Shown here: positions 7,418-14,832 of the stretch, in pieces
How positions within the stretch are numbered: position 1 is the stretch's first letter
Layout: every line of letters starts with the position of its first letter
Assembly: GCA_900557385.1 (NCBI GenBank)
Contig: USSP01000011.1
Span: 1 to 16,176 of the forward strand
DNA: 16,176 nt
Source: an uncultured Lachnospiraceae bacterium
GTDB lineage: Bacteria > Bacillota > Clostridia > Lachnospirales > Lachnospiraceae
Direction: 5' to 3'
Program-made: the position numbers and the translations under genes
Notes under the pieces: generated by a model
Databases searched by the model: none
The model's input: the letters and a program-made list of their open reading frames with translations, nothing else
Told to the model about the DNA's origin: nothing

Positions 7418-7432
7418 ATGTAAACGTATACA
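7418..7432. promoter_or_regulatory. cre site / LacI-type operator just downstream of the plus-strand promoter
   Basis: ATGTAAACGTATACA matches the cre consensus WTGNAANCGNWNNCW at every defined position and is nearly palindromic around the central CG. It begins about 5 bases after the expected transcription start, an ideal place for repression. CcpA or the local LacI-family protein could bind. Confidence 0.65.
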
Positions 7433-7462
7433 TTTTCACAACAAAAAGGGAGGTAATTTACA

Positions 7463-8416
7463 ATGAATACTCGCAAACTTGGTTCCAGCAACGTATTTGT
7501 CTCCGAACAGGTCTTTGGCTGTTGGGCAATCGGCGGCACCTATTTCACCGGCGCCCAGGATCAGCAATCCATCGCCGCTATCCGTCAGGCAATCGACTGT
7601 GGTATCACCACATTAGATACAGCTCCTGTATACGGCAATGGTCATTCCGAGCAGTTAGTTGCCCAGGCCACAAAGGGATATGACCGTGACAAGCTCACTA
7701 TCATTTCTAAATTAACCCGTTCCTGTCTTGCCAGAGAAAAGGTGCGTCCTACTTTTGAACAGAGTTTAAAAGATCTGGAGACAGATTATCTGGATGTCTA
7801 CTTTATTCATTGGCCGTCCAATACCGGCGATCCTATTGATGCCACCATGGATGAATTAATGAAGTTAAAGAAGGAAGGAAAGATCCGCTGCATCGGTGTT
7901 TCCAATTTCAGCAAAGAACAGCTGATGGAAGCCAGACAATATGGCGAAATCGATGTCATCCAGCCCTGCTACAATTTATTATGGAGATATCTGGATTTTG
8001 ACTGCCTGGATTATTGCAGGGAAAACAACATCGGTATCATTAACTACTCCACCCTTGCACAGGGTCTGCTGACCGGTAAATTTACTGCCGACACCACTTT
8101 CCCTGATAATGATGGCAGAAGTCATGCTGCAATCTTCCAGCATCCTTATTTTGAAGGTGCCCTTGCTGTGGTTGAAAAGCTTCGTCCTTTTGCAGAGAAA
8201 TACGGCGTAACACTTTCCCAGCTTTCCATCCGCTTCATCATGCAGACTCCGGGAATCACCGCTCCTATCGTCGGTGCGAAGAATCCCGCCCAGGTAATGG
8301 ACAACGTAAAAGCCTCCAACTTTGAAATCAGCAAAGAAGATTACGATGCCATCGACCAGATCAGTAAAGACTATGCGTACAAGCTTCCCCAGTTCCAGAG
8401 CTTCTTCCGCGCGTAA
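7463..8416 (+). CDS. Aldo/keto reductase (IolS-like group)
   Basis: This is a cytosolic NAD(P)H-dependent oxidoreductase that interconverts carbonyls and alcohols; 317 residues, the usual length. The full catalytic tetrad is visible: Asp52 in LDTAPVYG, Tyr57 in the same motif, Lys83 in IISKLT and His116 in FIHWPSN. IGVSNFSKEQL near residues 144-154 and the C-terminal APIVGAKNPAQVMDN cofactor phosphate/adenine region are typical of the AKR fold. GGGAGGT precedes the ATG by 9 bases. It is the first gene of a plus-strand operon, upstream of the aldolase and kinase. In that setting it may reduce the aldehyde released by the aldolase (such as glyceraldehyde to glycerol) or act on the sugar first. 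The exact substrate is not visible. Confidence 0.92.
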   Translation: MNTRKLGSSNVFVSEQVFGCWAIGGTYFTGAQDQQSIAAIRQAIDCGITTLDTAPVYGNGHSEQLVAQATKGYDRDKLTIISKLTRSCLAREKVRPTFEQSLKDLETDYLDVYFIHWPSNTGDPIDATMDELMKLKKEGKIRCIGVSNFSKEQLMEARQYGEIDVIQPCYNLLWRYLDFDCLDYCRENNIGIINYSTLAQGLLTGKFTADTTFPDNDGRSHAAIFQHPYFEGALAVVEKLRPFAEKYGVTLSQLSIRFIMQTPGITAPIVGAKNPAQVMDNVKASNFEISKEDYDAIDQISKDYAYKLPQFQSFFRA

Positions 8417-8452
8417 ATAAAAAGGATAAAAAACTATATGGTAATAGGAAAC

Positions 8453-8465
8453 AACCCAATGGGTT
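8453..8465. promoter_or_regulatory. AACCCAATGGGTT palindrome upstream of the aldolase gene
   Basis: This perfect palindrome with a single central base lies between the reductase and aldolase genes, 21 bases before the aldolase ATG and just before its GAAAGGAG ribosome site. It shares ATGGGTT and ACCCAAT blocks with the element at 3906-3925. It could be a DNA operator or an RNA stem with an AAT loop. Confidence 0.4.
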
Positions 8466-8486
8466 TTATGAAAGGAGATTACACAA

Positions 8487-9341
8487 ATGGCCCTTGCAAA
8501 AGTAAAAGACATCCTGAAACATGCCGAGGAAAATGGATACGGCGTACCCGCAATCAACGTTTTTGACTACAACAGTATCAAGTTTGCAATCATGGCTGCC
8601 GAGGAAGCACGCATGCCTTTGATTATTCAGTATTATCCCGGTTTTGCAGAACATGCCCCCCTGTCTGACATCACCAACATGGCAATTCAAATGGCTCAGC
8701 GCGCTGCTGTTCCCATCGCTGTCCATCAGGATCATTCCAAAACTTTTGAGATTGCCGTTTCCGGACTGGCTGCAGGCTTTCCTTCCGTTATGATCGATGG
8801 TTCCGGACTTCCTTTTGAAGAAAATATCAAACTCACCGCTGATTTTACCAAATATGCCCATGCTATGGGCGTTGACGTAGAGGCTGAGCTGGGGCATGTG
8901 GGAAGTGCAGGAAACGAGGAAGATTTATCCAACACGGATTTCTTCACCAATCCCGACCAGGCCGTAGAGTTCGTCTCACGCACCCAGGTGGACTCTCTTG
9001 CAATCGCAGTAGGTAACGCTCACGGCAATTATATCCGCACTCCGGAATTAGACTTTGACCGTATTTCCAAACTTCGTGAGGTACTGGACATTGCTCTGGT
9101 TATGCACGGTGGTTCCGGTATTCCTGATGAGCAGCTGGCAAGAGCCGTAAAATGCGGTATGTCCAAATTCAATATTGCAACAGAATATCAGCATGCTTTC
9201 TATGAATCCATGAAGAAGGTCTTTGACGAAAACGCTAACCCCGGTGGTTATTACAGAGCGCTTCGCGCAATTGAACGTCCTTGTATTGACTTCGTAAAGA
9301 AGAAAATTGCAGTATTAAATCCCAATCACTATCAACTGTAA
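8487..9341 (+). CDS. Class II ketose-bisphosphate aldolase (FbaA/GatY family)
   Basis: This zinc-dependent aldolase reversibly splits a ketose (bis)phosphate into dihydroxyacetone phosphate and an aldehyde. It has 284 residues, the length of the short FbaA/KbaY/GatY group. Catalytic Asp82 and zinc ligand His83 are in VHQDHSKTFE, followed by IDGSGLPFEENI, Glu134 in EAELGHVG, His179 in VGNAHGNY, His207 in VMHGGSGIP and FNIATEYQ for phosphate binding. The family's usual HLDHG is HQDHSK here, which may bear on specificity. A GAAAGGAG site precedes the start. It is followed after 25 bases by a PfkB kinase; the pair suggests kinase-then-aldolase breakdown of a ketose such as fructose (through fructose-1-phosphate or 1,6-bisphosphate), tagatose or a related sugar. 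Which of these is not decided by sequence. Confidence 0.92.
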   Translation: MALAKVKDILKHAEENGYGVPAINVFDYNSIKFAIMAAEEARMPLIIQYYPGFAEHAPLSDITNMAIQMAQRAAVPIAVHQDHSKTFEIAVSGLAAGFPSVMIDGSGLPFEENIKLTADFTKYAHAMGVDVEAELGHVGSAGNEEDLSNTDFFTNPDQAVEFVSRTQVDSLAIAVGNAHGNYIRTPELDFDRISKLREVLDIALVMHGGSGIPDEQLARAVKCGMSKFNIATEYQHAFYESMKKVFDENANPGGYYRALRAIERPCIDFVKKKIAVLNPNHYQL

Positions 9342-9366
9342 TTTCTTATCTTTGGGAGGAAAAGGT

Positions 9367-10356
9367 ATGCAAAAAAAATTTGATGTAATTGGAATTGGAC
9401 ATCCTTGTATCGACTATCTCGCACATATTGAAAGTGCCCCCCCCCCCAAAGAGGCGCGGGGCGTCGTTGACGCGAGCTGGCAGCCCGGCGGAAAAATTCC
9501 CACCGGGCTGGTGGCTGCCTCCAGGTGTGGGTTGTCCTGCGCCTTCATGGGCTCCATGGGTGATGACTTATTTGGTCAATATTGTAAGTACGATTTTGAA
9601 AAGCACGGAATTGATTTATCTGCCGCTGCCATTCAAGAGGGTAAAACCACAGATATGGGTGTGGTTCTCTCAGAGGAGGAATATCATGGAAGGAATATTA
9701 TTTACCGCAGGGGAAGTTACATACGCCCTGAGGAAACCGGTCTGGACTTCACACCGATTCTCTCCGCTGACTATCTCTTTATCGCCCTCTCCGATACACT
9801 CCATGTAGAGGCAGCAAAGTATGCCAAAGAGCACGGCGTCAAGGTTCTGATTGATGCAGATAACCGTCCTCTTGATAATTATCAAGAGATTCTGCCTTAT
9901 ATTGATTACTTTATTGCCTCTGAATTTGTCTATGATGCATCCTTCCGGGATGAAAATTATGAGGCACATATGCAGGCAATCCGTGATATGGGTCCTTCTG
10001 TTGTGATCTTTACCTTCGGCAGCAAGGGCTGCCGCGTATTGTCCGATGAGGGTTACTGCGAAATCCCCGCTTTTAAGATCAGGGCTTTTGACACCTGTGG
10101 TGCAGGTGATACTTTCCACGGAGCATTTTTCTACGGTTTAAAACATCAATACTCCATCCGTGACACCGCAGTTTTCGCCAGCGCAGTCAGCGCTATCAAA
10201 TGTACTAACATTGGCGGACGTGCCGGCATTCCCACGCCGGAAGTCACAAAGAAATTTATGGAAACCGGTGAAATCGACGACAGGGAGATCAAACAGCGTG
10301 TCGCTGATTACTCCTGGGGAATCAATACGTTTTTCAGGGAAAATTCTATGGCATAA
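9367..10356 (+). CDS. PfkB-family carbohydrate kinase
   Basis: This ATP-dependent sugar kinase of the ribokinase/PfkB family has 329 residues. N-terminal DVIGIGHPCIDYLA is the sugar-site strand; SWQPGGKIPTGLVAASRCG (residues 37-55) is the glycine-rich substrate motif; GSMGDDLFG follows; and FDTCGAGDTFHGAF near residues 241-254 is the PfkB signature with catalytic base Asp248 and the GAG anion hole. The ATG at 9367 is chosen because GGGAGGA lies 6 bases upstream; the in-frame TTG at 9352 overlaps that site. It probably phosphorylates the ketose or ketose phosphate that the preceding aldolase cleaves. Residues Ala24-Pro27 are coded by GCC CCC CCC CCC, a run of 11 C, and the following 100 bases are markedly GC-rich compared with the rest of the gene. 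Confidence 0.92.
   Translation: MQKKFDVIGIGHPCIDYLAHIESAPPPKEARGVVDASWQPGGKIPTGLVAASRCGLSCAFMGSMGDDLFGQYCKYDFEKHGIDLSAAAIQEGKTTDMGVVLSEEEYHGRNIIYRRGSYIRPEETGLDFTPILSADYLFIALSDTLHVEAAKYAKEHGVKVLIDADNRPLDNYQEILPYIDYFIASEFVYDASFRDENYEAHMQAIRDMGPSVVIFTFGSKGCRVLSDEGYCEIPAFKIRAFDTCGAGDTFHGAFFYGLKHQYSIRDTAVFASAVSAIKCTNIGGRAGIPTPEVTKKFMETGEIDDREIKQRVADYSWGINTFFRENSMA
9437..9447 (+). repeat. Run of 11 C inside the kinase gene
   Basis: The 11-base C tract lies in codons 24-27 of the kinase gene and is in frame here. Gain or loss of one C would send translation into another frame that stays open to 9808, removing all active-site motifs. It is either a slippage-prone contingency tract or a hard-to-read site. 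Confidence 0.85.
9461..9510 (+). other. Two consecutive hairpins inside the kinase coding sequence
   Basis: GCGTC/GACGC (9461-9465 with 9469-9473, loop GTT) is followed by CAGCCCGG/CCGGGCTG (9481-9488 with 9503-9510) enclosing GGAA/TTCC with an AAA loop. They fall in the GC-rich patch. The encoded motif is family-typical, so they are not an insertion; a role in RNA folding is only possible. Confidence 0.4.
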
Positions 10357-10368
10357 TACTTTATTTAC

Positions 10369-10396
10369 AGGGTGGGGTTTCGGCCCTGCCCACCCT
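10369..10396 (+). other. Intercistronic hairpin between the kinase and MFS genes
   Basis: AGGGTGGG (10369-10376) and CCCACCCT (10389-10396) form a perfect 8-bp stem with a 12-base loop. An exclusive alternative, CAGGG with CCCTG, uses part of the loop. No U-run follows, so it is more likely an RNA-stability or processing element than a terminator. Confidence 0.5.
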
Positions 10397-10426
10397 TCAT
10401 GAAAAGAAAGGAAAGATCGGTAACTT

Positions 10427-11632
10427 ATGAATCAGAATACTGCAGCAAAAAACAACCCGTCGTTTACTCTACTATTGATGCTCAACACTTTCATTTATAT
10501 TTCTGTTGCCCTTTACTCTCCTTTCCTGAGTACTTACTATGCACAGCAGGGGCTCTCCAGTTCACAGATCGGGATTCTACGGACGATTTCTTCCATCTCC
10601 TGCGTATTCATTCAGCCATTATGGGCAAGAAGAAGCGACAAAACAGGAAAGGCAAAGCACTACGCCGCCTTAGTAGTTCTGGGCGTTATGCTTTCCCTTT
10701 ATACCTTTTACATAGGAAACTCTTTCTGGAACTTTCTCTTTTCCAGCTTTTTACTTACGATTTTCTCCACTTCTGTCAGCCCATTGATTGATGCCATTGT
10801 GGTTCGGAACGCCGACAGACTGCATTATAATTTTGCTTTAATCCGTATGGGCGGAACTGTGGGCTACGCTATTATTTCACTGGTGGTGGGCATTTACCTG
10901 AAAAAGAATCCTTCTTATCAGTTCCTCTTTGCCAGCATCAGCTATGCTTTTTTACTGTTCCTGATTTTCAGACTTCCCAATTCAGAAAATCACCAGCCTA
11001 TCGCAGAGCCTAAGCCTTACAACTTTAAACATTTATTTCAATTAGCCGATATCTTTGTGAGCAAAAACATTTACTTTGTGCTCGCCTTTGCCTTTATCTA
11101 TCAGCTGGGAGCCAGTTTCTTAGGCAGTTTCATGGGCGTTTATGTGGTATCCCTTGGCTATTCCCAGGCTCAGGTTGGTATTTTAAGCTGCGTCCAGGCG
11201 GTCAGCGAGGTGCCTGTATTGTTGCTGCTTCCCAAACTGAATAAGAAATTCAACGGATTACATCTGATAGCCATTGCCAGTGCCTTAATGGGAATCCGGC
11301 TGCTGGTTGCTTCCGGAGGATCTCTCACTTTCCTGATTCTGGCACAGGCCATGCAGGGAATTACCTACATGGTCATTCATTTCGGTGCAATCACCTATAT
11401 CTCTTCCCATGTAAAAAGCGGCAAGTCCTCTCAGGGACAGAGTGTTTTATATATTGTGCAGACCGGCATCGCAAGCATTATCGGTCAGGTTATCGGTGGT
11501 TTTACCATTGATACCATCGGCATCCGGCTTTCTTACATCAGCGTAGGTATCTTTGTTGTGATTACTACCGTCATTATTATGGCTGTATTGTTCAGATTTG
11601 AACAAAAACAAAATATAGTAAAGGTTCAATAG
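10427..11632 (+). CDS. MFS transporter (MFS_1-like, LacY/NupG-related group)
   Basis: This integral membrane protein of 401 residues has about 12 hydrophobic segments in two halves and the MFS cytoplasmic motif after helix 2 (PLWARRSDKTGKAK, about residues 64-77). The N-terminus, with YSPFLSTYYAQQGLSSSQIGILRT, and the charged RNADRLHYNFALIRMGGTVGYA region are typical of the MFS_1-like group, which includes sugar, nucleoside and phenylpropionate proton symporters. The substrate cannot be read from the sequence. The start is weakly supported: the nearest purine-rich stretch (AAAGGAAAG) is more than 10 bases from the ATG, so low or hairpin-influenced translation is possible. Within the operon it could be a second uptake route for the ketose or an exporter of a product such as glycerol. 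Confidence 0.88.
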   Translation: MNQNTAAKNNPSFTLLLMLNTFIYISVALYSPFLSTYYAQQGLSSSQIGILRTISSISCVFIQPLWARRSDKTGKAKHYAALVVLGVMLSLYTFYIGNSFWNFLFSSFLLTIFSTSVSPLIDAIVVRNADRLHYNFALIRMGGTVGYAIISLVVGIYLKKNPSYQFLFASISYAFLLFLIFRLPNSENHQPIAEPKPYNFKHLFQLADIFVSKNIYFVLAFAFIYQLGASFLGSFMGVYVVSLGYSQAQVGILSCVQAVSEVPVLLLLPKLNKKFNGLHLIAIASALMGIRLLVASGGSLTFLILAQAMQGITYMVIHFGAITYISSHVKSGKSSQGQSVLYIVQTGIASIIGQVIGGFTIDTIGIRLSYISVGIFVVITTVIIMAVLFRFEQKQNIVKVQ

Positions 11633-11654
11633 ACCTGAAACGAGGAGAAACATT

Positions 11655-13031
11655 ATGACACGAAGTTTAACCGAAGGAGATCCGTTCAAGCTGATTATCT
11701 CCTTCTCCATTCCGCTTTTAATCAGCAACCTTTTCCAACAGTTGTACAACATGATCGACACCATCGTCGTCGGACAATGCGTGGGAATCAATGCGATGGC
11801 TGCGGTAGGTGCTTCCGGCTCCCTCACCTTCCTGATGACCGGATTTATCATGGGACTTTGTCCAGGTCTGGCAATTCCCGTTTCTCAGGAGTATGGTGCC
11901 CAAAACTACAACTCCATGCGTCGCTATGTCACCAACAGTTTATATGTGGGAATGATTATCAGTGCGATTATGACCGTCATTTCCTGTGCTGGTGCAAGGC
12001 TGTTTCTGGAATGGATGAGCACTCCCGCCGATATCATTGACGACGCCTGGAACTATTGCATTTACCTGTTTGCGGCTATCCCCATTACTTTCCTTTATAA
12101 CTATCTGTCCAGCATTATGAGGGCTTTAGGAGACAGTAAAACACCTTTGTATTTTCTGATTCTGTCTTCCGTTTTAAATATACCGCTTAACCTCTTTTTC
12201 GTTATTGTGGTACATGCAGGAACCGCCGGCGTTTCTATCGCCACGGTCATTGCACAGTTGGTTTCCGGCGTTTTATGTTATATTTACATGAAAAAACGTT
12301 TCCCGATCCTGCAGCTATCCCGCTCTGACTGGGAATGGTCCACACCTCATGTGAAGAAACTGCTTTATATCGGAATTCCGATGGCACTCCAGAACTCCAT
12401 CACCGCCATCGGCTCCACTGTTTTGCAGGCTGCTACCAATACTTTCGGTTCCGCTATCGTCGCCGCCGTAACGGCTGCATCCAAAGTGGTACAGCTTTTC
12501 TTCCAGGCCATCAACACCGTAGGACTTACCATGGCAACCTACTGTGGACAGAATCTGGGAGCCAAACAGCTTGACCGTATCAAGTCCGGTATCCGTATTG
12601 CCTATGCTATCGGGCTGATCTACTCGGTGTTTATCGCCATTGTTTCCTACTTCTGGGGCAATGCTGTAGCAGGCTTATTCCTTACCGCTGATGCCGATCC
12701 TTCCATTATGGAGCATGTGGAAAGTTTCCTCTTTGTCACCAGTCTGGGATACCCATTTCTCACCAGCCTGATGATTCTCAGAAACTCCATCCAGGGACTG
12801 GGCTACAGCTTCCTGGCCATGTTTTCCGGTGTCATGGAAATGCTTGCCCGTGTCATTCTGGCATTTTTCCTGGTGGAGCCTCTGGGTTATATGGCCATCT
12901 GCCTGACCTTTACCGCTCCCTGGGTATTAGCGAACTTCTTGTTAATTCCGGCTTATAATTATGTCCGAAAGGATGTTTATAAAAAATTTGGTAACAAATC
13001 CAAAAAGGAAGGAGAATTGAATTATGAGTAA
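11655..13031 (+). CDS. MATE-family efflux transporter
   Basis: This is an integral membrane protein of the multi-antimicrobial extrusion family, 458 residues with about 12 membrane helices. The first repeat shows LISNLFQQLYNMIDTIVVGQCVGINAMAAVGASG, and the second repeat LQNSITAIGSTVLQAATNTFGSAIVAAVTAASKV is the matching copy; both are hallmarks of the DinF/NorM-like bacterial MATE group. It expels substrates by Na+ or H+ antiport; the substrate is unknown. GAGGAG precedes the ATG. Its last 8 bases overlap the phosphodiesterase gene, so the two are translated together. Its presence inside a sugar-breakdown operon is unusual and points to export of a product or a toxic by-product rather than drug resistance as such. 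Confidence 0.92.
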   Translation: MTRSLTEGDPFKLIISFSIPLLISNLFQQLYNMIDTIVVGQCVGINAMAAVGASGSLTFLMTGFIMGLCPGLAIPVSQEYGAQNYNSMRRYVTNSLYVGMIISAIMTVISCAGARLFLEWMSTPADIIDDAWNYCIYLFAAIPITFLYNYLSSIMRALGDSKTPLYFLILSSVLNIPLNLFFVIVVHAGTAGVSIATVIAQLVSGVLCYIYMKKRFPILQLSRSDWEWSTPHVKKLLYIGIPMALQNSITAIGSTVLQAATNTFGSAIVAAVTAASKVVQLFFQAINTVGLTMATYCGQNLGAKQLDRIKSGIRIAYAIGLIYSVFIAIVSYFWGNAVAGLFLTADADPSIMEHVESFLFVTSLGYPFLTSLMILRNSIQGLGYSFLAMFSGVMEMLARVILAFFLVEPLGYMAICLTFTAPWVLANFLLIPAYNYVRKDVYKKFGNKSKKEGELNYE

Positions 13032-14316
13032 AGTAATTGTTATTTCATCCGATGCCATGGTAGGGGAGGACCTGGACTACTTCCAAACACTCCCGAATTT
13101 CAAAAAATATCTGGGCGGTGGCGCAAGAATCACCCATGTTTCTTCCATTTATCCTACCGTCACTTTCCCGGCACATGTGTCCATGATGACCGGTATGTAT
13201 CCGGACAGACACGGAGTTTTCTCCAACATGCAGCTGATTCCCGGAAGTGATCCCACTCCCTGGCAGTGGAACTACGACTTCATCCATTGTGAGGATATTT
13301 TCCGCGCTGCCAAGAAAAAGGGCAAAACCACTGCTGCCGTATTCTGGCCGGTCACTGCCTACAATCCTGCCATTGATTACCACATCGCCGATAACTGGGC
13401 CATTGAGGGCGATGCTGATATTGCCGCCGCTTTTAAACGTGTGGGTGCCAATGAGCAGGTTCTCAATATTGTTCATAAAAATGAGCATCTCTTCGCTGGT
13501 GTAGAGAGAGTTCATCCCCAGCGGGATGAATTCGGAATTGCCTGCGCTGCTGATATTATTCGCGAATTTGCTCCCGATCTTTTAATGGTACATCCTGCAA
13601 ACATTGATGCTGCCCGTCATGAATCCGGTGTATTCGGTCCTCACATTGACAGAGCCTTAGACGATCTGGATCGCTGGCTTGGCATGATCGGTCAGGCTGC
13701 TGAGGAGAGCGGCTCCTTTGAAGATTACAACATCTTCATGGTCAGTGACCACGGTCAGCTGGATGTACGCAGAAATATCGGTCTGAATGTCCTTTTTGCC
13801 GAAAACGGTCTGATCCGTATCGCAGAGGACGGATCAATTGCAGACTGGGATGCATGGTGTCTCTCCAACGGAATGTCTGCTGTGGTATTTTTGAAGGATA
13901 AAAATAACAAAGAAATCTGGAACAAAGTATATGATTTATTGAACAAACTTCTGGCAGAGGGTGTATACGGTTTTTCCCGTGTATACACAGAAGAAGAATG
14001 CCGCAAAGAAGAGCGTTTCGGCGGCGATTTCGCCTTTGTTCTGGAAACCGATGGTTATACTGCTTTCGGTGATTACTATACCAGACCTCTGGTACGTGAT
14101 CTTTCCAATTCCGATTATCGTTTCGGAAGTGCCACCCATGGCTATCTGCCCCAGAAAGGCCCGCAGCCCATTCTGCTGGCAAAAGGTCCTGCCATCAAGG
14201 AAGGTACCGTTCTTTCCGGTAGTCATATCATCAATGAAGCTCCTACCTATGCAAAGATTCTCGGCGTAGATTTAGGTGATACCGATGGACATGCCATTGC
14301 CGATATTTTAAAATAG
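13024..14316 (+). CDS. Type I phosphodiesterase / nucleotide pyrophosphatase-like protein
   Basis: This is a two-metal hydrolase of the alkaline phosphatase superfamily (NPP group), 430 residues, acting on phosphodiesters or nucleotide pyrophosphates. Metal and catalytic residues are visible in family order: Asp10 in ISSDAM, nucleophile Thr47 in YPTVTFPAHVSMMTG, Asp195 and His199 in HPANIDAARHE, Asp242-His243 in MVSDHG and His372 in SATHGYLP. There is no signal peptide, so unlike many NPP proteins it should be cytosolic. GGAGAA lies upstream of the ATG, and the start overlaps the end of the MATE gene by 8 bases. It closes the operon before a strong terminator. In this setting it may cleave a sugar phosphodiester or nucleotide sugar made from the imported substrate; that is inference. 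Confidence 0.9.
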   Translation: MSKVIVISSDAMVGEDLDYFQTLPNFKKYLGGGARITHVSSIYPTVTFPAHVSMMTGMYPDRHGVFSNMQLIPGSDPTPWQWNYDFIHCEDIFRAAKKKGKTTAAVFWPVTAYNPAIDYHIADNWAIEGDADIAAAFKRVGANEQVLNIVHKNEHLFAGVERVHPQRDEFGIACAADIIREFAPDLLMVHPANIDAARHESGVFGPHIDRALDDLDRWLGMIGQAAEESGSFEDYNIFMVSDHGQLDVRRNIGLNVLFAENGLIRIAEDGSIADWDAWCLSNGMSAVVFLKDKNNKEIWNKVYDLLNKLLAEGVYGFSRVYTEEECRKEERFGGDFAFVLETDGYTAFGDYYTRPLVRDLSNSDYRFGSATHGYLPQKGPQPILLAKGPAIKEGTVLSGSHIINEAPTYAKILGVDLGDTDGHAIADILK

Positions 14317-14351
14317 TTTACTTCAACATTTTGACTACCCTTAAAATGCAG

Positions 14352-14392
14352 GAACGGGTAAGTGCTTATGCACTTGCCCGTTCTTGTTTTTT
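14352..14392 (+). terminator. Strong intrinsic terminator of the plus-strand operon
   Basis: A 14-bp stem (14352-14365 with 14370-14383, one G-U pair, loop TTAT) is followed by TTGTTTTTT. It lies 35 bases after the phosphodiesterase stop codon. Confidence 0.95.
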
Positions 14393-14418
14393 GCTTCTGT
14401 GGCATTCCGGTTTTTCTT

Positions 14419-14787
14419 TTATTTTTTCAACATTGCATAATGCTTTATATTGATTCCGGGAACATTCCCTGTTTCCATCAGTTCAAATCCGAATTTCCTG
14501 TAAATATCCACATTAACTGTATTATGTGTTTCCAGATAACAGCCATCGTGCTGGGCATATTTCTTCTTCAGCTTCATAGAGTACTGTTCATATCTTTCAA
14601 GGCGCATCAGGATTGGAACCGGCAATGTAAGACCTCCGGCTTTGAAAAAAGGTATGATTTTGGAACCTTTAAATCATGCAGGCGCCCATATGGAAAACCC
14701 TTTGAGTTCCGGGCTTTCTGCCACAAACAGAGCTTCCTTTTTCAATGACTTGATCGATATCGTCCACAACTTTCTCAAAAGATCATG
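14419..14787 (-). pseudogene. GNAT N-acetyltransferase remnant
   Basis: In one minus-strand frame, 14787 to 14419 reads HDLLRKLWT, then KKEALFVAESPELKGFSIW, then an in-frame TGA at 14674-14676, then FFKAGGLTLPVPILMRLERY, CYLETH and FGFELMETGNVPGINIKHYAM. This is the pattern of a Gcn5-related acetyltransferase. The middle is missing: KKKYAQHDG joins straight to CYLETH, so the core strand and acetyl-CoA loop (motif A, about 45-50 residues) are gone. The frame is also closed by a TAA just before 14787, and no start is visible. The stop, the internal deletion and the lost N-terminus make it a dead gene. The family call rests on recognition of the C-terminal pattern. Confidence 0.75.
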
Positions 14788-14832
14788 TTATCTGCATGAG
14801 CCTTATACATCCTGATCAGCCCACATATTATA

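Noticed and set aside
7979..8557. Minus-strand open frame across the reductase end and aldolase start
   Set aside because: It is a shadow of two well-supported plus-strand genes.
9389..9808. Alternative plus-strand frame through the kinase gene
   Set aside because: No family similarity; it matters only as the frame entered after slippage at the C run.
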